Shown here: one piece after another, positions 8,138 through 17,309 of the stretch
Layout: each line of letters opens with the position of its first letter
How positions within the stretch are numbered: the first letter of the stretch is position 1
Origin: an uncultured Clostridia bacterium
GTDB lineage: Bacteria; Bacillota; Clostridia; Christensenellales; Borkfalkiaceae
NCBI GenBank assembly: GCA_947629095.1
Contig: CANRCK010000004.1
Coordinates: forward strand, 1-57,079
Direction: 5' to 3'
Length of the DNA stretch: 57,079 nt
The notes under the pieces: model-generated
Database searches by the model: none
Told to the model about the DNA's origin: nothing
The model's input: only the letters and a program-made list of their open reading frames with translations
Made by a program: the position numbers and the translations under genes

Positions 8138-8166
8138 TTTACTTATAAAAAATATTGTGATATAAT
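8138..8166 (+). promoter_or_regulatory. Promoter of smpB, almost leaderless
   Basis: -35 TTTACT (8138-8143, weak), 17-bp spacer, extended -10 TGA-TATAAT (8161-8166). The predicted start at 8173 is 2 nt before the smpB ATG. Confidence 0.65.
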
Positions 8167-8174
8167 TTTATTCA

Positions 8175-8624
8175 ATGAAACAGATTGCCTATAACAAGTA
8201 CGCCCTGTACGAATATTTCGTACTTGAAAAATATGAGGCGGGAATAGTTTTGGAGGGCTCGGAGGTGAAATCCCTGAGAGCCGGGAATTGCAATTTGAAG
8301 GACAGCTTTTGCTTTTTGAGAGGCGGGGAGCTGACGTTGAAGAATATGCATATTCCCGTCTACGACAAAGCCGGAGCGTTCAACTCGAAGGACAGCAAGA
8401 GAGACAGAAAGCTTTTGATGCATAAAAGGGAAATTGCAAAGCTTGCGGGGAAGATAAACGAGAAGGGATATACGCTCGTCCCCCTCTCCCTGTACTTTTC
8501 GGGCAGTCTTGTAAAGGTGGAGATTGCGCTTTGCCGCGGCAAACAGGCTTACGACAAAAAGCGGACCATTGCCGAGCGCGACCAAAAGAGGGCGCTTGAC
8601 AGGGAAATAAAACAATACGTTTAA
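8175..8624 (+). CDS. smpB: SsrA-binding protein SmpB
   Basis: The 149-aa tmRNA-binding partner needed for trans-translation of stalled ribosomes. The OB-fold core is clear: YFVLEKYEAGIVLEGSEVKS near the start, then GKINEKGYTLVPLSLYF, and the basic tail KKRTIAERDQKRALDREIK. There is no ribosome site before the ATG, and the -10 box is 8 nt away, pointing to a leaderless transcript. The tmRNA gene itself is not in this window. The next gene (metY) starts 11 nt after the stop and is likely co-transcribed. Confidence 0.96.
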   Translation: MKQIAYNKYALYEYFVLEKYEAGIVLEGSEVKSLRAGNCNLKDSFCFLRGGELTLKNMHIPVYDKAGAFNSKDSKRDRKLLMHKREIAKLAGKINEKGYTLVPLSLYFSGSLVKVEIALCRGKQAYDKKRTIAERDQKRALDREIKQYV

Positions 8625-8635
8625 GGAGGCGAACG

Positions 8636-9910
8636 ATGGAAAAAAATTACAGACCCGACACGCTGTGCGTGCAGGCGGGATATTCCCCGAAAAGCGGGGA
8701 GGCAAGAATACCGCCTATTGTGCAATCGACTACATACGCCTATGAAAAGGCGCAGGATATGGCGGATTTGTTTGACTTGAAAACGGACGGATACTTTTAT
8801 TCACGCCTTGCAAACCCCACGGTTGCGGCGTTCGAAGGCAAAGTTGCCGCCCTTGAACGGGGCGTGTGCGCGATCGGCTGCGCTTCGGGTATGTCGGCGA
8901 CGGCGCTGATGGTTATGACCGTTGCGGGCGCGGGGGACAACGTGGTTTCCTCCTCCGCAATATACGGCGGGTCATATAACCTGTTTTCCGTGACCCTGCC
9001 CAAACTCGGCATCGAGTGCAGATTTTTCGACCCCGACGCGCCTGCGGAAGAGATTGAAAAGCTTATAGACGGCAAGACAAAGCTGATTTTTACGGAGACG
9101 ATTGCAAACCCTTCGATAGTCGTTCTGGATTTTGACAAGTTTGCCTCAATATCCAAAAAATACGGCGTGCTGTTTGCGGTGGACAATACGCTTGCAACGC
9201 CCATACTTTGCAGACCGAAGGACTGGGGTGCAAACCTTGTGGTGCACTCCTCCTCCAAATATCTGGACGGGCACGCGGCGGCGCTTGGCGGAGTTATAGT
9301 GGATTTGGGAAACTTTGACTTTAAAAACAACCCGAGATATCCCTCGTTCAACCAACCCGACGAGAGCTACCACGGGCTTGTGTATGCGGATTTACCCGTT
9401 GCCTTCGGAACGAAGTGCCGCGCGCAGATGATAAGGGACTTCGGCGCTATTATGAGCCCGCAGAACGGATTTTTATCGTACATAGGCTGCGACACGCTGG
9501 CTTTGAGAATGGAGAGGCACAGCAAAAACGCGGCGAAAATTGCGGAATATCTTGCGCACCACCCCAAGATAGAATGGATAAAGCACCCCTCGCTTAAAGA
9601 TAACAAATACTATAACCTTGCGCAAAAATATCTCCCCGACGGACAGGGCGGAATGATGAGCTTCGGAATTAAGGGAAGCGTTGAAAAGTGCGCGCAATTT
9701 ATGGAGTCGTTGAAGCTGATAACGCAGGAGACGCACGTTGCTGACGTGAGAAGTTGCGTGCTGCACCCCGCCTCCACCACTCACAGACAGCTTTCGGAAG
9801 AGGATTTGAAGGCGGCGGGCGTTCCGCACAACCTCGTGCGGCTGTCGGTGGGAATAGAAAACGCCGACGACCTGATTGCCGACCTTGAACAGGCGCTGGA
9901 AAAAGTTTGA
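8636..9910 (+). CDS. metY: O-acetylhomoserine sulfhydrylase (MetY-type, PLP enzyme)
   Basis: Converts O-acetylhomoserine plus sulfide to homocysteine, the direct sulfhydrylation route to methionine. At 424 aa it has the length of the O-acetylhomoserine aminocarboxypropyltransferase branch of the Cys/Met-metabolism PLP family, longer than MetB/MetC. The PLP lysine lies in VVHSSSKYLDGHAAALGG (about residue 208); SASGMSATALMVMTVAGAGD and the terminal LVRLSVGIENADDLIADLEQAL are family-typical. A strong AGGAGG site precedes the ATG. It is followed by metA, which makes its substrate. Confidence 0.93.
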   Translation: MEKNYRPDTLCVQAGYSPKSGEARIPPIVQSTTYAYEKAQDMADLFDLKTDGYFYSRLANPTVAAFEGKVAALERGVCAIGCASGMSATALMVMTVAGAGDNVVSSSAIYGGSYNLFSVTLPKLGIECRFFDPDAPAEEIEKLIDGKTKLIFTETIANPSIVVLDFDKFASISKKYGVLFAVDNTLATPILCRPKDWGANLVVHSSSKYLDGHAAALGGVIVDLGNFDFKNNPRYPSFNQPDESYHGLVYADLPVAFGTKCRAQMIRDFGAIMSPQNGFLSYIGCDTLALRMERHSKNAAKIAEYLAHHPKIEWIKHPSLKDNKYYNLAQKYLPDGQGGMMSFGIKGSVEKCAQFMESLKLITQETHVADVRSCVLHPASTTHRQLSEEDLKAAGVPHNLVRLSVGIENADDLIADLEQALEKV

Positions 9911-9943
9911 TTTTGAATAATGTATTTTTAAGGAGAAAAAAAG

Positions 9944-10873
9944 TTGCCCATTATAATTGACAAAGAGCTTCCGGCATATAAAATTCTTACGGGCGAGCGG
10001 CTGTTCGTGATGGACCACGAGCGCGCTTTTAATCAGGACATACGTCCCATAGAGATTGCAATACTTAACCTTATGCCCAACAAGGAGACGACCGAAACTC
10101 AGCTTATGCGGCTGCTTTCAAACTCTCCGCTGCAAGTGCATATTACGCTGCTCAACACATCGTCGTACAGCGCCACGCACACGGAAAAGGGATATCTTGA
10201 AAGATTTTACAAAACCTTTAACGAAATAGAAAACAAAAAATTCGACGGAATGATTATAACGGGCGCGCCCGTGGAGAATCTGCCGTTTGAAAAGGTTGCG
10301 TACTGGAAGGAGCTTGTGGATATTCTGGATTGGACGAAGTCAAACGTGACCTCCACCCTGTTTATATGCTGGGGAGCACAGGCGGCGCTGTATCATTTTT
10401 ACGGCATTAAAAAGCACGCTTTAAAGGACAAGTGCTTTGGAATATTCGCGCACCAGCGCATACGCGACGGCGTGCCCGAACCGCTTATGAGAGGGATTTC
10501 GGACGAGTTCCATATGCCGCACTCCCGCCACACCATAATCTACGCAAAGGATATTATGCACGTGAGCGATTTGAAAATTTTGGCGTACTCCAAAAAGGCG
10601 GGGGCTTCGATTATAAAGAGCGTGGATAACCGCAGGGTGTTTGTGACGGGACATATGGAATACGACAGATATACCCTTAAAAACGAGTATGAGCGCGACC
10701 TTGCCAAGGGGCTGCCGATTAAGCCGCCGGCAAATTATTTTGCGGACAGCTCGATGACCGAAGTTAAGATGAACTGGACCTCTACCGCAAACCTGTTTTA
10801 CATAAACTGGCTGAACTACTACGTTTATCAGGTTACGCCGTACGATATCAATACAATCGACGCAAATGGATAA
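9944..10873 (+). CDS. metA: Homoserine O-acetyltransferase (MetA family)
   Basis: Activates homoserine for the MetY reaction. The 309-aa protein shows IEIAILNLMPNKETTETQ, the nucleophile cysteine in FICWGAQAALYHFYGI, and the His/Glu pair in VTGHMEYDRYTL. In this family a glutamate in the GAPVE motif goes with acetyl-CoA use, while E. coli has glycine there and uses succinyl-CoA. Glutamate is seen here, so acetyl transfer is favoured, matching metY. The start is TTG at 9944 with AAGGAGA about 8 nt upstream. A strong hairpin terminator closes the unit. Confidence 0.93.
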   Translation: MPIIIDKELPAYKILTGERLFVMDHERAFNQDIRPIEIAILNLMPNKETTETQLMRLLSNSPLQVHITLLNTSSYSATHTEKGYLERFYKTFNEIENKKFDGMIITGAPVENLPFEKVAYWKELVDILDWTKSNVTSTLFICWGAQAALYHFYGIKKHALKDKCFGIFAHQRIRDGVPEPLMRGISDEFHMPHSRHTIIYAKDIMHVSDLKILAYSKKAGASIIKSVDNRRVFVTGHMEYDRYTLKNEYERDLAKGLPIKPPANYFADSSMTEVKMNWTSTANLFYINWLNYYVYQVTPYDINTIDANG

Positions 10874-10920
10874 ACCGCTCCTGTTTTACGGGGAGCATTG
10901 AAAAATATAGAACGCAAAAA

Positions 10921-10955
10921 CCGGCGGGCAACGTTGCACCGCCGGCGTTGTTTTT
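10921..10955. terminator. Bidirectional terminator between metA and the protease gene
   Basis: CCGGCGG (10921-10927) pairs with CCGCCGG (10939-10945) around an inner palindrome; A-run on the left, TTGTTTTTA on the right. It serves convergent genes. Confidence 0.88.
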
Positions 10956-10967
10956 ATATATTGAATT

Positions 10968-12236
10968 TTATGCTACGTTTTCAAACGAGGCGAGGAACGT
11001 GACCATTGTTTCGCTGCCGCCGCGGGATACGGTGTAGATGATTTTGTATCCCTGCCGGGCAGAGATGAGCGGATCGTCCATATTATATACCCTGTTGACA
11101 TCCAGATCCTCCACCGCCGCGCCGTTTCCGTCGACAATTTTCAGATGCGTTACGGTGTCGCCTTTCTTCAACCCGCCGAAATCTTTGAGTATATATACGC
11201 TGTCCTTAATTTCGGTGAGACCCGTTTCGTTGTTGAAATACGCCCTTGAGGTGTAGCCGTACACGTCGTCGGGCAATACCGCGCGGCGTATGCCGTAGCT
11301 GCCCGACGTGGACTTGTATCCGTCCGCCATAAGCTTATACAGCCGCTTTACAAAGGAACCGCAGAGGGCGTAGCCCAAATTTTCGTTTTCCTCCTTGGCG
11401 TCCTTGGAATTAATCAATCCCACTATCCTGCCGGAATCGTCGTAGAGGGCGCCGCCGGAGTTGCCGCCGTTTATGCCCGCGTCCGTGCGTATTACGCGGT
11501 AGAGAATAGCTTCGCCGGACGCCGAAGCAAAATCGAGAGCTATATATTCGCTCTCCTTGCTTATTATGCCCGTGGTGGCGGACACTCCCAAGCCCTCGGG
11601 ATTGCCCACTGTAAACACGCGTGCGCCGACGTAGACGTCGTCGCTTTCGGCAAAGACTGCCGCACGGGCGTCGCTGCCCTTTATTATTTCGCTGTTGCGG
11701 ACTTGGAGAAGGGCTACGTCGTAGGTGAGGGAATAGTTAACTATGCGAACGTCATCCGCTCTGGTATCGGAGAGGTTGTAGTCGTTGCCGTAGAGAGAGA
11801 CTACAATGGACTTTGCCGTTTGCGGCGAGGCGTTTTTATGAAACACGATATGGGCGTTGGTCAATATATATGCGTCGCCCGCGTCCTTATCGAGGTCGAC
11901 TATCACCCCCGACCCGGCGTAGGTTTTATCGGACGAAAAGCCGCCGAAAGAAGCAAATATGCTTACCGACGAGAGAAGGGAACGGTTGATGACCGTCTGT
12001 AAGTTTTTATCGTCGCTGTACTCGAAATCATAGTTGAGATATTCCCTTATAAACTCGTCGAAGCTGAGCTGGGGAAGTCCATCCTCCGCGCGCACGGCGT
12101 TGGTTGCCTCGTAGATGTCGTAAATATTCAAATCCTGCCCGTCCCTGCCGTCGTTGCCGGCGAAAACGCCGCAGCCCGCAAATGCGGCTGCAAAGACCAA
12201 AAGGGCGGAAAAAATAATGCATAATGCTTTTTTCAT
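10968..12236 (-). CDS. Secreted trypsin-like (S1C/HtrA-type) serine protease, probable lipoprotein
   Basis: 422 aa. The N-terminus is a signal peptide ending AAAFAGC, a near-standard lipobox with Cys22, so the protein is probably anchored on the outer face of the membrane. The catalytic triad is visible: His in YILTNAHIVF (about 128), Asp in YDVALLQV (about 170) and Ser in GINGGNSGGALYD (about 256). The last 100 residues could be a diverged PDZ domain. HtrA-type proteases usually handle misfolded envelope proteins. The ATG overlaps the stop of the upstream pyrophosphorylase gene (ATGA), so translation is likely coupled. Residues 30-85 between lipobox and protease are unassigned. Confidence 0.88.
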   Translation of the reverse strand: MKKALCIIFSALLVFAAAFAGCGVFAGNDGRDGQDLNIYDIYEATNAVRAEDGLPQLSFDEFIREYLNYDFEYSDDKNLQTVINRSLLSSVSIFASFGGFSSDKTYAGSGVIVDLDKDAGDAYILTNAHIVFHKNASPQTAKSIVVSLYGNDYNLSDTRADDVRIVNYSLTYDVALLQVRNSEIIKGSDARAAVFAESDDVYVGARVFTVGNPEGLGVSATTGIISKESEYIALDFASASGEAILYRVIRTDAGINGGNSGGALYDDSGRIVGLINSKDAKEENENLGYALCGSFVKRLYKLMADGYKSTSGSYGIRRAVLPDDVYGYTSRAYFNNETGLTEIKDSVYILKDFGGLKKGDTVTHLKIVDGNGAAVEDLDVNRVYNMDDPLISARQGYKIIYTVSRGGSETMVTFLASFENVA

Positions 12237-13447
12237 AGTTTAAATCCGTTTTCAATGAGGAGAGCGCGGGCGGTTTCAACACTGTCGGCGCCCTCGGAAT
12301 TTTTTAGAGGGGCAAATTCTTTGTTTCTTTTTACCTCGAACGGCAGACAGTTATCCATGGCGTTGACCATGTCGACGACGAGCGTTTCGAACTTATAGCC
12401 GCAGGGCGACGCGGGGCAGACCTCCACGCCGTGTTCGAGGTGTTCGATTTTCTTTTTTGCAAGATGATAGGGAAAGTGCGCGCAGTCGACGGCGTTTAAC
12501 GCCTTTAAACCGAACAGATAATTCAAAGTTATGCCGTTGCAATAGACGAGCTTGCCGTTCTCCCGCTCGCACTTTAAATTTTCGTCCATCTCGTAGTATT
12601 CTATAACGGAGGGTCTGCCGTCGACTTTGCATAGCAGCCCGACGTTTTCTTCGGGGCGCTCCTTTCTTACTATTTTTGCCGAGCAGCTGTATCCGCCCAA
12701 AACGGTGGCGCCCACAAAAAGAGGGTCGCAGAACCGTTGCAGAACATTGTCCACGCCGCAGACGTTGACCCACTCCACCCCGTCGCGTTCGAGAACGGAG
12801 TTCAAGCCGCTTGAAATGAGAGACTTATACCATCCGCCGTTGCCGTTGGGGGCAGAAAGAACGCTGTGCTTGTTTTTGAGATAGACCTTACCTTCGAACG
12901 AGCACGCGGGTGCGACGTCCTGTATAAAAAAGTGGATTTTATCTTCGGGATAGCCGAAATAGCCGTTTTGCTTGAAAAAGTCAATCGTTTCGCCGTTGTT
13001 GGCGCGGCTTGTCATTATAAACACGTGGAAGGCTCTTTTTGCGCGGTTTGCAACGGACAGCATATCAGCCATATGCAGCTCAAAAAGGGGCAACGGGCGG
13101 GTTACGCCTATATCAAACATACCCTTGGGTTTGTTAAAGCCGAGGCGGGTGCCCTGTCCGCCGGCAAGAAGCACCGCCGCAACCTTGCCCTGCGAGAGAA
13201 GTTTTAAGCCCGCTTCTTCAAATTCTTTGCTGCGCGCCGATATCTCTTCACATGAAAGGGGCTTTAACGGCTCTATGCGGCCGCGGGGCTTTGGGGGCTT
13301 GTCTATGTTTTCAAGCACGGAAAAATCGGTGCTCTCTATATCTTTTAAAAGCTCCGCCCTCTCTGCAGCGGTCAATTCCGGGTAGTATTCGAGGAGCTGC
13401 TCCTGACCTATTTCTTTTAAATATTTTTGCGCGGTATCGTAATCCAT
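12233..13447 (-). CDS. UTP-dependent sugar-1-phosphate uridylyltransferase, eukaryotic UAP1/UDPGP type
   Basis: The nucleotide-binding motif LLAGGQGTRLGFNKPKGM (near residue 92), HSVLSAPNGNGGWYKSL, VNVCGVDNVL, VIEYYEMDE and YKFETLVVD are those of the UDP-N-acetylhexosamine / UDP-glucose pyrophosphorylase family found in eukaryotes and some bacteria, not of bacterial GlmU or GalU. It should make UDP-GlcNAc, UDP-GalNAc or UDP-glucose from UTP and the sugar phosphate; which one cannot be read here. The 404-aa length is a little short for UAP1. It shares an ATGA overlap with the downstream protease gene, an unusual partner. Confidence 0.85.
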   Translation of the reverse strand: MDYDTAQKYLKEIGQEQLLEYYPELTAAERAELLKDIESTDFSVLENIDKPPKPRGRIEPLKPLSCEEISARSKEFEEAGLKLLSQGKVAAVLLAGGQGTRLGFNKPKGMFDIGVTRPLPLFELHMADMLSVANRAKRAFHVFIMTSRANNGETIDFFKQNGYFGYPEDKIHFFIQDVAPACSFEGKVYLKNKHSVLSAPNGNGGWYKSLISSGLNSVLERDGVEWVNVCGVDNVLQRFCDPLFVGATVLGGYSCSAKIVRKERPEENVGLLCKVDGRPSVIEYYEMDENLKCERENGKLVYCNGITLNYLFGLKALNAVDCAHFPYHLAKKKIEHLEHGVEVCPASPCGYKFETLVVDMVNAMDNCLPFEVKRNKEFAPLKNSEGADSVETARALLIENGFKL

Positions 13448-13537
13448 AATAATTTTACCTATTGATTTTTCAACCCAATAGATTATACTATATTATAAAA
13501 AATATGTCAATAGTTCCGTCAAATTGCCCAAAGGGTA

Positions 13538-13566
13538 TTGAAAACAGAAAAAAATTGATATATAAT
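13538..13566 (+). promoter_or_regulatory. Promoter of the Nudix gene
   Basis: -35 TTGAAA (13538-13543), 17-bp spacer, -10 TATAAT (13561-13566). Confidence 0.8.
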
Positions 13567-13619
13567 ATTACGTATACAGGAATTTTTTGCAGGGGTTATC
13601 CCTTAAGGAGGAAAATGAA

Positions 13620-14111
13620 TTGTTTTGCGTAGAATGCGGGGCGCCGCTTACACTTATGTACGCAAAAGGAGAAGGTCTTGTTCCGTTCTGTAAAAATTGC
13701 GGGGAATTCAGATTTCCGCAGTTTGCAACGGCTGTGAGTATGGTGGTTGTGAACAGGGCAAAGGATAAAATTCTGCTTGCAAAGCACTTGGGGCAGGAGG
13801 AATATATTCTGTTTGCGGGGTATATCAAAAAGGGCGAAACGGCGGAAAAAGCAGTTTGCCGTGAATTCAAGGAAGAGACGGGGCTGAATACCGTTAAGGC
13901 GAAATTTATGTCCTCGCGGTATCACGAACCAAGAAACGTGCTGATGCTGAACTTTTTGATGATTGCCGAGGACGGGGAAATAAAGATAGACCAAAAGGAA
14001 CTTTCGGAAGTGCAATGGTTTACCGTGGAAGAGGCAATGCAACAAATTAAAAAGGATTCGACTGCGGAGTATTTTCTTAAAAACGCAGTAAACGAAATAA
14101 AAAAACTTTGA
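13620..14111 (+). CDS. Nudix hydrolase with N-terminal zinc ribbon (163 aa)
   Basis: The protein opens with a zinc ribbon (CVECG ... CKNCG, residues 3-30). A Nudix box follows in GYIKKGETAEKAVCREFKEE and the next residues TG, matching GX5EX7REX2EEXG. The pair resembles the C-terminal part of NudC NADH pyrophosphatase, so an NADH- or dinucleotide-cleaving role is plausible; the substrate is not determined. I choose TTG 13620, 8 nt after AAGGAGG. An upstream TTG at 13587 would lie before that ribosome site, and the ATG at 13615 is out of frame. LemA follows 15 nt later, so the three genes to 16668 may be one unit. Confidence 0.87.
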   Translation: MFCVECGAPLTLMYAKGEGLVPFCKNCGEFRFPQFATAVSMVVVNRAKDKILLAKHLGQEEYILFAGYIKKGETAEKAVCREFKEETGLNTVKAKFMSSRYHEPRNVLMLNFLMIAEDGEIKIDQKELSEVQWFTVEEAMQQIKKDSTAEYFLKNAVNEIKKL

Positions 14112-14126
14112 CGGAGGAGAAATTTT

Positions 14127-14717
14127 ATGAATCTGTTGATTACGACCGGTGCAATAATAGGCATAGTCGTAGGAATTGTGGTTGCGCTCATTGCAATAAT
14201 TTTAATTGTGTGGGGACTTTCAACGCACAATAAATTTGTTTCAATGCGCTCGAATGTTGAAGAGGCGTTTTCGACGATGGACGTACACCTTAAAAAGAGA
14301 TACGACCTTATCCCCAACCTTGTGGAGACAGTGAAGGGCTATGCAAAGCACGAGAGCGAAGTGCTTGAAGAGGTTACGAGGGCGCGTTCAAACGCGCAGG
14401 CGGCGAATACCACTGCCGAAAAATTGCAGGCGAACGCACAACTTTCGCAGGCGCTGCGCTCACTGAACCTTGTTATGGAGAGATATCCCGACCTGAAAGC
14501 AAACCAGAACTTTTTGAGCTTGCAGGGGGATTTGAGAACGGTTGAAAACGAGATTGCAAACTCGCGCAAATACTATAACGGCGTTGTGAAAGCGTTCAAC
14601 ACAAAGCGTGAGACCATTCCTTCGAACATAATTGCGAAGATGATGAAACTTGAAAAACAGCCCTACTTTGAAGTTGACGACGAAGCCGAAAGACAGAACG
14701 TAAAGGTCAGCTTTTGA
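14127..14717 (+). CDS. lemA: LemA family protein
   Basis: One N-terminal transmembrane helix (residues 5-33) is followed by a coiled helical domain with the LemA signature KKRYDLIPNLVETVKGYAKH, FLSLQGDLRTVENEIANSR and YYNGVVKAFNTKRETIPSN. The biochemical role of LemA proteins is unsettled. The gene sits next to a DUF2207 gene, a pairing often seen in bacteria, which suggests they work together at the membrane. The ribosome site GGAGGAG is strong. Confidence 0.92.
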   Translation: MNLLITTGAIIGIVVGIVVALIAIILIVWGLSTHNKFVSMRSNVEEAFSTMDVHLKKRYDLIPNLVETVKGYAKHESEVLEEVTRARSNAQAANTTAEKLQANAQLSQALRSLNLVMERYPDLKANQNFLSLQGDLRTVENEIANSRKYYNGVVKAFNTKRETIPSNIIAKMMKLEKQPYFEVDDEAERQNVKVSF

Positions 14718-14754
14718 TTTTAAGCAAACGCATAAACGTTAAGAGGGAATAGAT

Positions 14755-16668
14755 ATGAAAAAGTGGGCAGTACGTCCGCCTTTATATGCCTTATTTGCAC
14801 TTTTGGCAGTGTGCGCCGCGATATGCGCCTTTTACGGCACGGTTACGGCGGACGCCTCCACCGCTTACGGGGACTACAGGTTTGAGATAGACGGTTTTGA
14901 CGTGACGTACGACATAGCGGAAAACTGTGAAATACAGGTTACGGAAATAATAAAAATAAACTATCTCGGCATAAACAGCACGGGCTTTTTGCGGGACATA
15001 CCCACGGACGCCGGCGCGCAGGTGAAAAACGTGAGCGTTGAAGGCGTTGACCTGCTTGCGGGCGGAACGCACGTGCCCTACGAAGTGAAGATAGAGGACA
15101 ACGACTTTATTACGGTTGACATAGGCGATACCATAGGCAAATACGGGCATAGCGAAACTTATAAAATTTCCTACTTGTATTGCATTGCGAACACTACGAT
15201 AAATTCCGGCAAGCTGAGCCTCGACCCCATAGGCACGGGCTTTGAATGTAACATCAACAGAGCTTCGGTTAAGCTTATTTTGCCCGCGGGATACGTGGAC
15301 GGCTCGGCAATAAGATACGTGGGCGCGAACGGCGCGGACAGCACGGGCGACAGAAATTATACCGTTTCAACCGAAAACGGAAGAACGGTTATAAAAACCG
15401 ATTACGAAGGTTTGGGAAAATACGAGGGAATAACCTTTGACTTGGAGTTTGAAAAGGGCGCGATTAAGCCGTACTTCGATTTTATCCCATATCTCTATGT
15501 GATTGCCGCAGCTGCGCTGATAGTTATTATAATCTGCGTAAAGCTTTTGTTCTTCAGCAAGAACAACCTCACGCCCGTGGTGAATTTTGAAGCCCCGGAC
15601 GGAATGGACCCCCTGCTTATGGGTAAGCTTATAGACAACAAGGTAAACTCCGGCGATGTGACTGCGCTGATATTTTACTGGGCCGACAAGGGATATCTTT
15701 CGATAAATCTCGACGACAAGGACAATCCCATGCTCATAAAAATAAAGAACCTGCCCGCAACGGCACAAAATTACGAACAGACGGTATTTTCGGGATTGTT
15801 CCGCGGCGGAGACGCCGTGACGACGAACGATTTGAGGTATGTGTTCTATCCCACGTTCGAACGAGCAACGGCACTGGTGAACGAACAGTCGCAGGGGCTT
15901 TTTATGAGCTCGAGCATAGGCGTTTCGATAATATTCGCCATACTCGGCGGACTGCTTATAGGGCTTGCCCCGCTGCTCTTCGGACTTTTGAGCGTTTCGA
16001 GCTCACTGATATACTTTTACGGACTGATTGCGCTTATTCCCGCGCTGGTGCTGTATGGGGTTACGGAGTCGATTGCGTACAACAGGCTGAAAAACAAGGG
16101 CGGAAAAACCGCGCTGTACATAGGGTTGACAGCCCTTGCGATTTTGGTTTGCTCTGCAGTGTTTACGGCGGTGATACCCGGCTCGCTGATGCCGCTGGTA
16201 CCCAAGTTCCTGCTGTGCGTGACGAGCTTTTCGGCTGTGGCTGCGTCGGTGGGAATTATAAGCCGCACGCGCGAATACACAGAGCGGTTGAACGGAATTG
16301 TGGGATTCAGAAACTTTATTATATACGCCGAAAAAGACAGGCTTGAGGCGCTTTTGGAGAGCGACCCGCAGTACTACTACCACGTGCTGCCGTATGCGCA
16401 GGTTTTGAACGTTTCCGACAAGTGGGAGGAAAAGTTCAAGGATATTACCGTGGCGCCTCCCGCATGGGCAATTTCATCCGACTCGATGCTCGATTTTGTG
16501 ATTTTGAACAGTTTGATAAGGCGGTCCACCATAAGTATTACTACGGGAATGATATCCCGCCCCTCTTCTTCGGGCAGAAATTCCGGCGGAGGATTCGGAG
16601 GCTTCGGCGGCAGCTTCGGAGGAAGCTCCGGCGGAGGATTCGGAGGCGGCGGCGGGCGCGGAAGATAG
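14755..16668 (+). CDS. DUF2207 membrane protein with Gly-rich tail (637 aa)
   Basis: Layout: signal peptide or first helix (about 8-32); an extracytoplasmic DUF2207 domain (about 38-240, with YDIAENCEIQVTEIIKINYL and GFLRDIP); a helix (about 245-268, YLYVIAAAALIVIIICVKLL); a cytoplasmic winged-helix-like part (GKLIDNKVNSGDVTALIFYWADKGYL); two or more helix pairs (about 385-510); and a Gly/Ser/Phe tail of FGG repeats (about 605-637). The tail is typical of this family, whose function is unknown. It lies 37 nt after lemA. Confidence 0.88.
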   Translation: MKKWAVRPPLYALFALLAVCAAICAFYGTVTADASTAYGDYRFEIDGFDVTYDIAENCEIQVTEIIKINYLGINSTGFLRDIPTDAGAQVKNVSVEGVDLLAGGTHVPYEVKIEDNDFITVDIGDTIGKYGHSETYKISYLYCIANTTINSGKLSLDPIGTGFECNINRASVKLILPAGYVDGSAIRYVGANGADSTGDRNYTVSTENGRTVIKTDYEGLGKYEGITFDLEFEKGAIKPYFDFIPYLYVIAAAALIVIIICVKLLFFSKNNLTPVVNFEAPDGMDPLLMGKLIDNKVNSGDVTALIFYWADKGYLSINLDDKDNPMLIKIKNLPATAQNYEQTVFSGLFRGGDAVTTNDLRYVFYPTFERATALVNEQSQGLFMSSSIGVSIIFAILGGLLIGLAPLLFGLLSVSSSLIYFYGLIALIPALVLYGVTESIAYNRLKNKGGKTALYIGLTALAILVCSAVFTAVIPGSLMPLVPKFLLCVTSFSAVAASVGIISRTREYTERLNGIVGFRNFIIYAEKDRLEALLESDPQYYYHVLPYAQVLNVSDKWEEKFKDITVAPPAWAISSDSMLDFVILNSLIRRSTISITTGMISRPSSSGRNSGGGFGGFGGSFGGSSGGGFGGGGGRGR

Positions 16669-16716
16669 GCGCCCGGGTTGGTTGCGTAAGCTTTAAAGTT
16701 TATAAAAAATTTAAAA

Positions 16717-16749
16717 GCCCCGCCCGCGGCAGATTGCCGCGGGCGGGGC
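16717..16749. terminator. Strong bidirectional terminator
   Basis: A 14-bp perfect stem (16717-16730 with 16736-16749, loop AGATT) separates convergent DUF2207 and rplI; the minus-strand side has a clear T-rich tract. Confidence 0.9.
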
Positions 16750-16763
16750 GTGGTTTTGCAATA

Positions 16764-17207
16764 TTACTCAGCCTGAACTTCTACGGTGATTTTGGCCGAA
16801 ACGGCTTCCATAAGCTTTAATTCAACCTCATAAGTACCTATGTTTTTAATCGGCTGGGATAAAACTATCTTCTTTTTATCGATGGCATAGCCCGCCGCAG
16901 ACAAAGAATCGGCAATGTTTGCAGCCGTTACGGAGCCGAATACTTTGCCGTTTTGACCGGCTTTGATTTTTACAATGAATTTTTGGCCGGAGATTGTTTT
17001 TGCAAGCTCCCTGGTGGCCTTTTCCTCCTCGGCTTTGTGGAAATCCGCGGCGGACTTCTTCATTGATATATCGTTGAGCTTTGCGGCGGTGGCAATTTCC
17101 GCCATACCCTTTTTTATGAGAAAGTTGCGGGCGTATCCTTCGTTTACGTCCACCACTTCTCCCTTTTTGCCCTGTCCTTTAACGTCCTGTAAAAGTATAA
17201 CTTTCAT
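16764..17207 (-). CDS. rplI: 50S ribosomal protein L9
   Basis: 147 aa, normal length. The conserved N-terminal domain ([19 protein letters not shown], then [16 protein letters not shown]), the connecting helix, and the C-terminal RNA-binding domain ([31 protein letters not shown]) are all clear. AAAGGAGAAAG precedes the ATG. It stands alone here, without the frequent partners rpsF/rpsR or dnaB. Confidence 0.96.
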   Translation of the reverse strand: MKVILLQDVKGQGKKGEVVDVNEGYARNFLIKKGMAEIATAAKLNDISMKKSAADFHKAEEEKATRELAKTISGQKFIVKIKAGQNGKVFGSVTAANIADSLSAAGYAIDKKKIVLSQPIKNIGTYEVELKLMEAVSAKITVEVQAE

Positions 17208-17309
17208 AGCTTTCTCCTTTTAGATTATTTTAAGGCACCGCAGGGGTTTTGTCAAGGGGCTTTGCATATTTTACGCGCCCATACACAAAATAGAAACGGA
17301 GGGTTTGAT

